Below, one piece after another: positions 16,301 through 28,600 of a stretch of 64,000 nucleotides of DNA. Origin of the DNA: Gibbula magus (lineage: Eukaryota; Mollusca; Gastropoda; Trochida; Trochidae); assembly GCA_936450465.1 (NCBI GenBank), contig OW388289.1, positions 67,392,420 to 67,456,419 of the forward strand, given 5' to 3'. Position 1 is the stretch's first letter; every line of letters begins with the position of its first letter. The translations under genes were made by a program, and so were the position numbers. Below the pieces are notes generated by a model. It searched no databases. It was given only the letters and a program-made list of their open reading frames with translations, and was not told where the DNA came from.

Positions 16301-19300
16301 ATGACGAGGTGCTCCCATACATAGACACTTGAGGACTGACTAATTGTTGGATGAGGAGGTGCTCCCACACATAGACACTTGAGGACAGACTAATTGTTGC
16401 ATGACGAGGTGCTCCCACACATAGACACTTGAAGACAGGCTAATTGTTGCATGACGAGGTGCTCCCGCATATAGATAATTGAGGGCAGGCTAAATGTTGG
16501 ATGACGACGTGCTCCAACACAGAGACAATTGAGGACAGACTAATTGTTGGATGACAAGGTGCTCCCACAAAGAGACAATTGAGGAGAGACTAATTGGTGC
16601 ATGACAAGGTGCTCCCACACAGAGACAATTGAGGACAGTGCTCCCACACAGAGACAATTGAGAACAGACTAATTGTTGCATGACGAGGTGCTCCAACACA
16701 GAAACTTGAGGACAGACTAATTGTTGGATAACGAGGTGCTCCCACACAGAGACAGTTGAGGACAGACAAATTGTTGGATGACAATGTGCTCCCACAAAGA
16801 GACACTTTAGGACAGACTACTGGTTGGATGACGAGGTGCTCCCACACAGAGACAATTGAGGATAGACTTATTGTTGGATAACAAGGTGCTCCAACACAGA
16901 GACAATTTAGGACAGACTAATTGTTGGATGACGAGGTGCTCTCACACAGAGACAACTGAGGACAGACTTATTGTTGGATGACAAGGTGCTCCAACACAGA
17001 GACAATTGAGTGCAGGCTAAATGTTCGAAGACGAGGTGCTCCCACAAAGAGACAATTGAGGACAGGCTAAATGTTGGATGACAAGGTACTCCCACACATA
17101 GACACTTGAGGAAATATTTATTGTTGGATGACAATGTGCTCCCACAAAGAGACACTTTAGGACAGACTAATTGTTTGATGACGAGGTGCTCCCACTCAGA
17201 GACAATTGAGGATAGACTTATTGTTGGATGACAAGGTACTCCCACACATAGACACTTGATGACAGACTTATTGTTGGATGACGAGGTGCTCCCACACAGA
17301 GACAATTGAGGACAGACTAATTGATGGATTACAAGGTGCTCCCACAAAGAGACAATTGTGGACAGACTAATTGTTGCATGACGAGGTGCTCCAACATAGA
17401 GACAATTGAGGACAGACTCATTGTTGGATGACGAGGTGCTCGGACACATATACACTTGAGGACTGACTAATTGTCGGATGAGGAGGTGCTCCCACACATA
17501 GACACTTGAGGACAGACTAATTGTTGCATGATGAGGTGCTCCTACACATAGACACTTGAGGACAGACTAATTGTTGGATGACGAGGTGCTCCCACACATA
17601 TACTCTTGAGGACAGACTAATTGTTGCATGACGAGGTGCTCCCACACATAGACACTTGAGGACAGACTAATTGTTGGATGACAAAGTGCTCCCACACATA
17701 GACACTTGAGGACAGGCTAATTGTTGCATGACAAGGTGCTCTCACACAGAGACACTTGAGGACAGACTAATTGTTGCATGACAAGGTGCTCCCACACAGA
17801 GACAATTGAGGACAGACTAATTGTTGGATGACAACTTGCTCCCACACAGAGACAATTGAGGACAGGTTAATTGTTGCATGACGAGGTGCTCCCACAAAGA
17901 GACATTTGAGGGCAGGCTAAATGTTGGATGACGAGGTGCTCCAACACAGAGATAATTGAGGACAGACTAATTGATGGATGACAAGGTGCTCCCACAAAGA
18001 GACAATTGTGGACAGACTAATTGTTGCATGACGAGCTGCTCCAGCATAGAGACAATTGAGGAAAGACTAATTGTTGGATGACGAGGTGCTCCCACACATA
18101 GACACTTGAAGACTGACTAATTGTTGGATGAGGAGGTGCTCCCACACATAGACACTTGAGGACAGACTAATTGTTGCATGACGAGGTGCTCCCACACATA
18201 GACACTTGAGGACAGACTAATTGTTGGATGACGAGGTGCTCCCACACATAGACACTTGAGGACTGACTAATTGTTGGATGAGGAGGTGCTCCCAAACATA
18301 GACACTTGAGGACAGACTAATTGTTGCATGACGAGGTGCTCCCACACATAGACACTTGAGGACAGACTAATTGTTGGATGACAAGGTGCTCCCACACATA
18401 GACACTTGAAGACAGGCTTATTGTTGCATGACGAGGTGCTCCCGCATATAGATAATTGAGGGCAGGCTAAATGTTGGATGACGACGTCCTCCAACACAGA
18501 GACAATTGAGGACAGACTAATTGTTGGATGACAAAGTGCTCCCACAAAGAGACAATTGAGGACAGACTAATTGTTGCATGACAAGGTGCTCCAACACAGA
18601 GACAATTGAGGACAGTGCTCCCACACAGAGACAATTGAGGACAGACTAATTGTTGCATGACGAGGTGCTACCACACAGAAACTTGAGGACAGACTAATTG
18701 TTGGATGACGAGGTGCTCCCACACAGAGACAATTGAGGACAAACAAATTGTTGGATGACAAGGTGCTCCCACACAGAGACACTTGAGGACAGACTAATTG
18801 TTGGATGACAATGTGCTCCCACAAAGAGACACTTTAGGACAGACTAATGGTTGGATGACGAGGTGCTCCCACACAGAGACAATTGAGGATAGACTTATTG
18901 TTGGATGACAAGGTGCTCCAACACAGAGACAATTTAGGACAGACTAATTGTTGGATGACGAGATGCTCCCACACAGAGACAACTGAGGACAGACTTATTG
19001 TTGGATGACGAGGTGCTCCAACACAGAGACAATTGAGGGCAGGCTAAATGTTCGATGACGAGGTGCTCCCACAAAGAGACAATTGAGGACAGGCTAAATG
19101 TTGGATGACAAGGTGCTCCCACACATAGAAACTTGAGGAAAGATTTATTGTTGGATGACAATGTGCTCCCACAAAGAGACACTTTAGGACAGACTAATTG
19201 TTTGATGACGAGGTGCTCCCACTTAGAGACAATTGAGGACAGACTTATTGTTGGATGACAAGGTACTCCCACACATAGACACTTGAGGACAGACTTATTG

Positions 19301-21794
19301 TTGGATGACGAGGTGCTCCAACACAGAGACAATTGAGGACAAACTAATTGATGGATGACAAGGTGCTCCAACAAAGAGACAATTGTGGACAGACTAATTG
19401 TTGCATGACGAGGTGCTCCAACATAGAGACAATTGAGGACAGACTCATTGTTGGATGACGAGGTGCTCCCACACATAGACACTTGAGGACTGACTAATTG
19501 TTGGATGAGGAGGTGCTCCCACACATAGACACTTGAGGACAGACTAATTGTTGGATGACGAGGTGCTCCCACACATATACACTTGAAGACAGACTAATTG
19601 TTGCATGACGAGGTGCTCCCACACATAGACACTTGAGGACAGACTAATTGTTGGATGACAAGGTGCTCTCACACATAGACACTTGAGGACAGGCTAATTA
19701 ATGCATGACGAGGTGCTCCCGCATATAGATAATTGAGGGCAGGCTAAATGTTGGATGACAACGTGCTCCAACACAGAGACAATTGAGGACAGACTAATTG
19801 TTGGATGACAAGGTGCTCCCACAAAGAGACAATTGAGGACAGACTAATTGTTGCATGACAAGGTGCTCCCACACAGAGACAATTGAGGACAGTGCTTCCA
19901 CACAGTGACAATTGAGGACAGACTAATTGTTGCATGACGAGGTGCTCCCACACATAGAAACTTGAGGACAGACTAATTGTTGGATGACGAGGTGCTCCCA
20001 CACAGAGACAATTGAGGACAGACAAATTGTTGGATGACAAGGTGCTCCCACACATAGACACTTGAGGACAGACAAATTGTTGGATGACAAGGTGCTCCAA
20101 CACAGAGACACTTGAGGACAGACTAATTGTTGGATGACAATGTGCTCCCACAAAGAGACACTTTAGGACAGACTAATGGTTGGATGACGAGGTGCTCCCA
20201 CACATAGACAATTGAGGGCAGGCTAAATGTTCGATGACGAGGTGCTCCCACAAAGAGACATTTGAGGACAGGCTAAATGTTGGATGACAAGGTGCTACCA
20301 TACATAGACACTTGAGGAAAGATTTATTGTTGGATGACAATGTGCTCCCACAAAGAGACACTTTAGGACAGACTAATTGTTTGATGACGAGGTGCTCCCA
20401 CTCAGAGACAATTGATTACAGACTTATTGTTGGATGACAAGGTTCTCCCACACAGAGACACTTGAGGACAGACTTATTGTTGGATGACGAGGTGCTCCCA
20501 CACAGAGACAATTGAGGACAGACTTATTGTTGCATGACGAGGTGCTCCCACAAAGAAACAATTGAGGGCAGGCTAAATGTTGGATGACAAGGTGCTCCCA
20601 CACATAGACACTTGAGGACAGTCTTATTGTTGGATGACAATGTGCTCCCACAAAGAGACACTTTAGGACAGACTAATTGTTTGATGACGAGGTGCTCCCA
20701 CACAGAGACACTTGAGGACAGACTTATTGTTGGATGACGAGGTGCTCCCACACAGAGACAATTGAGGACAAGTTAAATGTTGGATGACGAGGTGCTCCCA
20801 CACAGAGACAATTGAGGGCAGGCTAAATGTTGCATGACGAGGTGCTCCCAAAAAGAGACACTTGAGGACAGACTAATTGTTGGATGACAATGTGCTCCCA
20901 CACAGAGACAACTGAGGACAGACTTATTGTTGGATGACAAGTTGCTCCAACACAGAGACAATTGAGGGCAGGCTAAATGTTCGATGACGAGGTGCTCCCA
21001 CAAAGAGACAATTGAGGACAGGCTAAATGTTGGATGACAAGGTGCTACCATACATAGACACTTGAGGAAAGATTTATTGTTGGATGACAATGTGCTCCCA
21101 CAAAGAGACACTTTAGGACAGACTAATTGTTTGATGACGAGGTGCTCCCACTCAGAGACAATTGAGGACAGACTTATTGTTGGATGACAAGGTCACACAC
21201 ATAGACACTTGAGGACAGACTTATTGTTGCATGACGAGGTGCTCCCACACAGAGACAATTGAGGACAGACTTATTGTTGCATGACGAGGTGCTCCCACAA
21301 AGAAACAATTGAGGGCAGGCTAAATGTTGGATGACAAGGTGCTCCCACACATAGACACTTGAGGACAGTCTTATTGTTGGATGACAATGTGCTCCCACAA
21401 AGAGACACTTTAGGACAGACTAATTGTTTGATGACGAGGTGCTCCCACACAGAGACACTTGAGGACAGACTTATTGTTGGATGACGAGGTGCTCCCACAC
21501 AGAGACAATTGAGGACAGGTTAAATGTTGGATGACGAGGTGCTCCCACACAGAGACAATTGAGGGCAGGCTAAATGTTGCATGACGAGGTGCTCCCAAAA
21601 AGAGACACTTGAGGACAGACTAATTGTTGGATGACAATGTGCTCCCACAAAGAGGCAATTGAGGACAGACTAATTGTTGGATGACGAGGTACTCCCACAC
21701 AGAGACAATTGAGGACAGACTTATTGTTGGATGACAAGGTGCTCCAACACAGACACAATTTAGGACAGACAAATTGTTGGATGACAAGTTGCTC
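1341..21794. repeat. Satellite array, 50-bp monomer, about 410 copies
   Basis: The array is a head-to-tail series of a 50-bp unit that reads, in pieces, CACACATAGACACTTGAGGA, CAGACTAATTGTTGGATGAC and AAGGTGCTCC. Variation is concentrated at a few sites: CATAGA/CAGAGA/AAAGAGA, CACTTG/CAATTG, CAGACT/CAGGCT, TTGGATG/TTGCATG and GAGG/AAGG. Period is kept rigidly. The spacings of one rare variant (GCATATAGATA) equal whole multiples of 50 minus a few specific small deletions. The left edge abuts the LINE remnant. The right edge fades at GCTCATCATT. On the minus strand the unit has almost no stops in any frame, so many 60-210-codon open frames arise (GAPRHATISLSS-type 50-residue repeats), each ended by the same AAT-TAG site. 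These are products of the repeat, not genes. Confidence 0.97.
20173..21640. repeat. Two near-identical higher-order blocks of about 747 bp within the 50-bp satellite
   Basis: The stretch beginning near 20173 is repeated about 747 bases later with the same order of variant monomers (for example GGTGCTACCATACATAGACA, then the AAAAAGAGACACTTG unit). The 747-bp offset is 15 monomers minus a 3-bp loss at about 21193 (AAGGTCACACAC). This shows a recent local duplication at the right end of the array. Confidence 0.8.
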
Positions 21795-22441
21795 ATCATT
21801 AGTCATGAACTAAAATAGACCCACATGCCTTCCTTCCACAGATAAATATGCTTCAACATCAATCGAATTGGTATAATTTAAATTAGCAAAGTTTTAACAG
21901 ATGGTTGACTGCTTGTTTCGGAGGGACATAGGCCTCCATATTCCTATTGCTGGAATGTAGCATTGACAAAACTCTCAACAACGTTTTGATTAAATTCATA
22001 ATATATTCCTACTTCAAAATATGTTAAAATAAATCGGGAAAGTTGAATATTCACTTTTATTTTCAAATGATATATTATATATAACAGAATTTTATTTTTC
22101 AATAAATAATGTATGTAAATTCTAAATACAGTATATACATGTAGCTACGTCACACAACTTAAACTTAAACCCCCAAAATGGCCTCAATGTAGTCTTCATT
22201 TTGCTATATGTATATATGACATACATATCCTTTTTACACTATTTAAACCGTGCCTTCTTAAAGGCATTTCCTGTTTCTGTTACATGTCACTGACTTTCGA
22301 ACACAGTATGTGAATCCCCTATTTACCTGAGGTAATGCAATTGCCTCCAAAGGGAAATGAAAACAATGAAGTTCTGTATACGAATTAAAGTGGGCGCACC
22401 TGTACTCCGATGTATTGACATTTTTTTGTACTTTTTTGCAG
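21795..22441. other. Spacer or intron between the satellite and the first LDLR-B exon
   Basis: AT-rich sequence with a very AT-rich core at about 22060-22140. No gene is seen. It ends in a strong polypyrimidine tract and CAG (22420-22441), which is a canonical 3' splice site. An ATG at 22360 is in frame with the following exon and would give a short hydrophobic N-terminus (CIDIFLYFFADS), so an unspliced first exon with signal peptide is a minor alternative. Confidence 0.5.
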
Positions 22442-22681
22442 ATTCCTCTGTTACAATTTTAGGAACTGATCAAAATAGGGATGGCATTGGGTTTGTATTC
22501 AGCATCAATGTCACTAATCGGGAAGTTAGCAAGTTTAACCTCTTCAAAAACCTCCGACCTGTTGCAATTGCCTATAATGACGTCAACGAGAAAATGTACT
22601 GGAGTGACGTCATGAGCAGACAGATAAGATCAGCTCGTCTGGACGGTAGTGACGAAACAGTCGTTCTCGATCTGCCCACAG
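22442..22681 (+). CDS. LDLR-B gene, exon with propeller start and first YWTD repeat
   Basis: The acceptor is TTTTTTGCAG at 22441 and the donor is GTGACG at 22682. The exon is symmetric phase 1-1. It encodes GFVFSINV, then RPVAIAYNDVNEKMYWSDV and RSARLDGSDETVVLDLPTG, the strand order of a first propeller blade. Confidence 0.85.
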
Positions 22682-25600
22682 GTGACGTTGTTGTGTTTGA
22701 TGACTGTCATCCTTCACCTATTCCCATATTGCATGTATTTGCATTATGATCAATAGATAATCCTGTTACAAATTTCCCGTAACCTGAAAGCATGACTAAC
22801 ACATTTCTTAGTTCGTTATCAAATGTTGTACTTGTTATTCAATAACCCATATAATGTTGTGAGATTTAATTGTTTGGAAGTGTTCGTAGTAAAAAGGTCA
22901 AATGTTTCATCGAAAATCATCAGAGGAATCTCCCCAGTTTCTTAGGCCGATATGCACGAATGGATATTTACGTTTTTAACACGAAAACCATTATTAAAAT
23001 CCATTTCCCATGGACAACGTTCTGTGGATGTACAACATCTTTGTTGTCGTGAGATGCTTCATAATACTTCTTTCATACTTAAAAATGCCTTAAACACGAA
23101 GTTCCTTAATCTAAGCCTGGAAACATGTTCTTCATCTACGCCAATAACGTTCAACTATTTAACATGTCATACACTAGTGTCGATCGATATCATGAAGTCT
23201 CTAGCACGATATTTTTAGACAATGTATATTAACGGTGGTCTGGAAATTTATCTTTAAACTGTCCCCTTGTTTTCAGATTCTAAGATCGAAGGACTCACTA
23301 TCGACACAAATAATGAGTTGCTATTCTACACAGATACTGGCAGAGATAAGATTCTAAGAGTGTCCATAAACAGTACAGATGCAACAAGAAGTGAATTCGA
23401 GCTGGCATCAGTGGACAAACCTCGTGGAATAACGGTCTATCCAAATAAACGGTAGATTTCTCTAACCCGCTACTGTAACATTGTTGATGAAGAAACGTAA
23501 ATATTCTGGATAATAATTTGTGTGTGGAGATACATAAAGTTTAGAGTAAATGCTCACTCGACGTTTCTCTCTCCATACGTATGAATGTAGGACAGGAATC
23601 AGCGTTTATCATCTCGCTCCATCAAGCCGTGAAGCAGGTCTGTCATCCAGTGAGCAACGTCCATTGTTTCTGTTTCACAGTCCAGTGAGCTATGAAAGGC
23701 CTCGTTTACGAATTATGATGAATTTAAAGCAATCAATTATGGTTCCTTAATTCTCATTGCTTGTGGCACGATAGGATGAGTTTTGTCTTTGTATCTATCA
23801 GTTTTTATCGAATACAACGTCGTGTTAAATCATTTTATGTCCCGAAAATTTAGTGCAAGAGTGGACCATGGGTTAGATAATGTTTCAACATTTATGCTAT
23901 TCTAGTCTCGTGATCTGGACGGACTGGAAGGCTTTGGCCACTATAGAAATGTGTCATTACAACGGAGGGAATCGTAGCACGTTGATCAGTACCAACATCA
24001 TTTGGCCAAACGACGTCACGCTGGACGAGAGAAGTAAGAATAATAAAGTAACCATTTGAGGCACATGATCTTGTTATCATTATTCTACGAAAACAGATTT
24101 GTCAAGACGTATTCATTCTGAATGTCCTCGTGCCTATATTATATACATGTTCAATCCATTTGCTCACTTTCTCTGTGTTGACGTTTTGCATAAATCTTGG
24201 TATTTATTGATATTTGTCACGAAATTAATATCGATTTTCCGGATGCGGTTACAATCGTTCATGATATATACCTGAATCCGTATTGACCAACAAGTGAAGT
24301 GGTGCCATTGATCGTTTCAAAATAACAATAACGCAGATGTTCTGACCCTCCTTAGCGATAAGCCAGTTACAACCCCGTGTTAATGTAGGACAGTGATGAC
24401 TGTCTTAGTGATAAGAAATTGACAACCCCATGTTAATGTAGGGCGGTGATGACTGTCTTAGCGATAAGACAGTGACAACCCCATGTTAATGTAGGGCAGC
24501 GATGACTATCTTAGCGATGAGACAGCGACAACCTCATTTTAATGTAGGACAGTAATGACTGTCTTAGCGATAAGACAGCGACAACTCCATGTTAATGTAG
24601 GGCAGTGATGACTGTCTTAGCGATACAACAGCGACAACCCCATGTTAATGTAGGGCGGTGATGACTGTCTTAGCGATACGACAGCGACAACCCCATGTTA
24701 ATTAGGGCAGTGATGACTATGTTAGCGATACGACAGCGACAACTCCATGTTAATGTAGGGCAGTAATGACTGTCTTAGCGATGAGACAGAGACAACCCCA
24801 TGTTAATGTAGGGCAGTGATGACTATGTTAGCGATACGACAGCGACAACCTCATGTTAATGTAGGGCAGTGATGACTGTCTTAGCGATACGACAGCGACA
24901 ACCCCATGTTAATGTAGGGCAGTGATGACTATGTTAGCGATACGACAGCGACAACCTCATGTTAATGTAGGGAAGTGATGACTGTCTTAGCGATAAGACA
25001 GCGACAACCCCATGTTAATGTAAGGTAGTGATGACTATCTTAGCGATGAGACAGCGACAACCCCATGTTAATGTAGGGCAGTGATGACTGTCTTAGCGAT
25101 AAGACAGCGACAACCCCATGTTAATGTAGGGCAGTGATGACTATCTTAGCGATGAGACAGCGACAACCCCATGTTAATGTAGGGCAGTGATGACTATCTT
25201 AGCGTTAAGTGAGCTTCAAAGCCTAATTGTGTGTTTGTGAAGCAGAGCGTAAAAAACATTTCGTTTTACTTTTGAGAAACTATTGTAATCACACGACCCT
25301 GCTACTTTCGGGAGTTATCAACATAGAATTATATCAGAATGTTAATGCTTCTTAATAACGTTTCCCTCAATAGCGGACACCCTGTATTGGTGTGATGCAT
25401 ACAGATGGAAACACAGTATTGAATCGGTGCTACTGAATGGAACTGGGAGAAAACTTATCTACAGTGACGAATCTTCTCGATTTTACGGTATCAAGCTTTT
25501 TGAGGATGTGTTGTACTTGACGGATTGGGAGGCAAAGTAAGTGTTTGTATTTTGTTCTATGTCGAATTTACTAATTTCAGTTAATTTTTGGAGATAACTT

Positions 25601-28600
25601 TCAGATCAAGGTTATAAAAGATATGATACTAAAGCTGTTATGGACAATTGATAATACTTATGTAAGATTTCCGTCTAATACCAATTATAATACTGGATTC
25701 ATAAACTTCCTTACAAATTCACGTTGTTATTACATGCTTGAAGCTTGTATGTCTCAACCATTCCTCGTCGGGAAGGCTAATTAGGCGATGTTCTTCGGTT
25801 GAATAACCTAGCCTTGGTGATACTTAGCCAACTATATAGTATAGCTGATGGAACACCTTCATCGAAATAAACCCAATACCAAAAGAAATCTTCTTGTCTA
25901 ATAAATCACATAATAGGCAAAGATTGGATTTGGGTTTTTAAGTATTGTAATAATTATTCAATTTTACATTCGATGTATGAAAATATTCATTTCAAAAGTT
26001 TATTTAAATAAAAAGTTTGGACGCATCAACATACGAGGGGTATCAAAATGTGTTTGATCAATTCGTCTGTGATTCGGTGGTGGTCTCGTACTCGGTGGTC
26101 TTTGCTAATGGGTAATATCAACGGACTTTTAACATCAGAAACTGTTTCAGTAGTGCGTTAGTCGCTTAACATGTGTGTCTTGTCAAAATTAAAAGTTTAA
26201 TTTTTTAATATATTTTTAAATTACATTTTTTGTAAAAAAAATTAAAACTTCTGAAAAAAATATTTGACTGATGACAATACGCCATTACTTTTCAGTTTTA
26301 GTGTACGATGTCCAAAACTTGAAATATTTGTAATTGAAAAACATACATATGATAAAATCAACTGAAATGCAAAGTTTCTTTTGGTATTGGGTGTAGAAGG
26401 TTCAAACTAAATCACGTATATATTCAATATGACGGAATAACATATCGACGCTACAGAATATATTCCATAAAGGATTCTGTTTCTGCTATGATAATACACG
26501 TACCGCCGAGGACGAAACAAACTCATGATTCTGTAGCTTAACCTGTAAAGACGTTTATCAGATCTACACATTTTATTCTAATGTCAACATGGTTTTAGTA
26601 GTAAAATTTAGAACTTCATTTTATCGCATTTCAAACTATCTTTAAAGGCCTGGCATCACACTGTATCCAGTAGACGACACTTTTAGTTGTTGTATTTCAT
26701 TTTTGTGCTACTTTATAATTTCTCATGAATCAACAAGTGATTGGTCGCAGCCATTTTACTACCTTTATCAATGTTTTTAAGCCACGGATGAGGCAAAAAG
26801 CATACCTTAATCACAGAAAGTCAGGTATATCAAGATGCACAGTTGCTATTAATTGACATTTAAAAATTACAGCTATCAACACTGGATCATGACGTAATCG
26901 GTTTAGAAGTGAACAATAACAAATATTCATAATAGTTGAAATACATTGCAGCTCCGTTCACCTATACTATATCAATGGAACAAAGATAGGAGAAATTGTC
27001 TATATGGACTTTGTGCGACCTTCCGGTTTGTTTGTACTACGTCAATCAAGTAAGTATATTTCATCTTATAACAAGTTACTAACTATAACTAAATTAACTG
27101 TCGAAATGATCAAACATAAAGGAGGTTTCACACACCGTGTAAAAACCATTAAATATTCATATGAATTGGTCATAAGACTCTTATTGACTCTTACAAACAA
27201 AGAAAAGGTACCTCACAATTGAAATAATTCTACAAGGTGGCGCCGCAAGTTGATGGGGACACCTAGCATACGTTTCGTCTCTGTCTTACACAATTATAAA
27301 TTTTCAAAATATGCAATATTTGATTCTTATTTTGATATCAATTAAGAAAGTAAATAAAGTATGAAGACAGTATCGATGAAATAAAAAGCTTTTCCATGTT
27401 GATTAATAATGTTTAAAAACAAAAAAGGATATACATGTATGAGGAAATGTTCTCTAAAGTTCTAGGAATTCTGGGGGATAAGTAGGTTTGTAAATTCAAA
27501 ACCCATTACAGTGACGCCAAATTTTAAAGTACCTTAGAATTGAATATAACAAAAAATAGAGCCATGGGATCTGCAGCTCATCAGTGTTTTTATTGTTTGA
27601 TGATGAAGACTGAAATAGATTGCTATCATTATAATGCAAAATCCCTAACCCTGACAAATATCAGTCTTGAAATTGTCAGTGCATAACAAACACAGGAAAC
27701 AGAGAGTCAGTCCACCCTAACGAGATGCCTCTCTCTCACTGTGCTCTGTAGCAAGGTCAACACACAGACCATTATGCAATATTACGACTCTTGGCTCTGG
27801 CTCTCGCATATTTGTTCAAAATAGCCATATCAGACATGGCTAAGTCCATGCTTAACCATAGATAATGTTACAAACAACTCAAAAAGGATTTATTTTTCAC
27901 TTAAACAGTAACAAGCCAGCCAGAGAGGTCAGTTTTATCGAATGGTATGGTCACGATTATAACTGGTTGCTTTGTAGGCCAGCGCAAACTACTTCGTGGT
28001 AGATGGTGAACGTAGATAAGGAACGTTAGAAGCGAGACTATAAGTACTTCCATGCCAGTTGATAAATGCAACAAGTTTGAGTTGTCGCAGAGAATTGCTG
28101 AGATAATATTATAGCCCTGTAATAACAGTCGAGATCGGTTTTCAGATTTCAGTTTCTGACACCGATTGCCATGTACGCAAGTCAACCTTACGCATTCGAC
28201 ATCAGTTTAATTGAGTATTTTCGAAAATGTAAGCGAACTAAGCGCAATAGAACTTAGAGGAATTGGACTTTTACTAAACTTATTGCGTCATTTACTTACA
28301 TACGCAGCTTATCTGTAGTTTTAGACACAATACTGAATAATGTATTAATACCAATACAAATACCCTGATTGATTCATACGATTTTCACTCATAACACTTC
28401 TATAGCAGGTATGTTGTCTGTCAATTAATTAAAACGTCGCGTTACGTAAAGTCACGATCGCTCATCGGTATTTTCAATGGTATTGTTCGTTTGAAAGTCT
28501 GACTAATTTATATTGTTTATAATGTTTATAATGTTTCGAGTCATAATCGTATCAGACAAGCAGGGTACGGGTATTTTGGTAGAAATGTGGATAAAATAGT

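Noticed and set aside
1341..21794. CRISPR-like array reading of the 50-bp repeats
   Set aside because: There are no unique spacers between repeats, the whole 50 bp is repeated, and the sequence is eukaryotic.
2535..21806. Dozens of minus-strand open frames of 60-212 codons with MGAPRH..., WEHLVIQQ..., LCGSTSSSNN motifs
   Set aside because: They are all frames of the 50-bp satellite. Frame ends coincide with one monomer site, frame lengths cluster at the same values, and there is no start context or unique sequence.
22360..22441. In-frame ATG and hydrophobic N-terminus before the first LDLR-B exon as a definite signal peptide
   Set aside because: The stretch overlaps a strong polypyrimidine tract and CAG, and the exon phase fits a spliced acceptor. 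Kept only as an alternative.
24340..25210. CRISPR-like reading of the hairpin-bearing 53-bp repeats
   Set aside because: Units are contiguous with no spacers and lie in a eukaryotic intron.
27901..28185. 94-codon minus frame with a hydrophobic stretch in the LDLR-B intron
   Set aside because: Antisense to a well-supported gene, no homology recognised, no splice partners.
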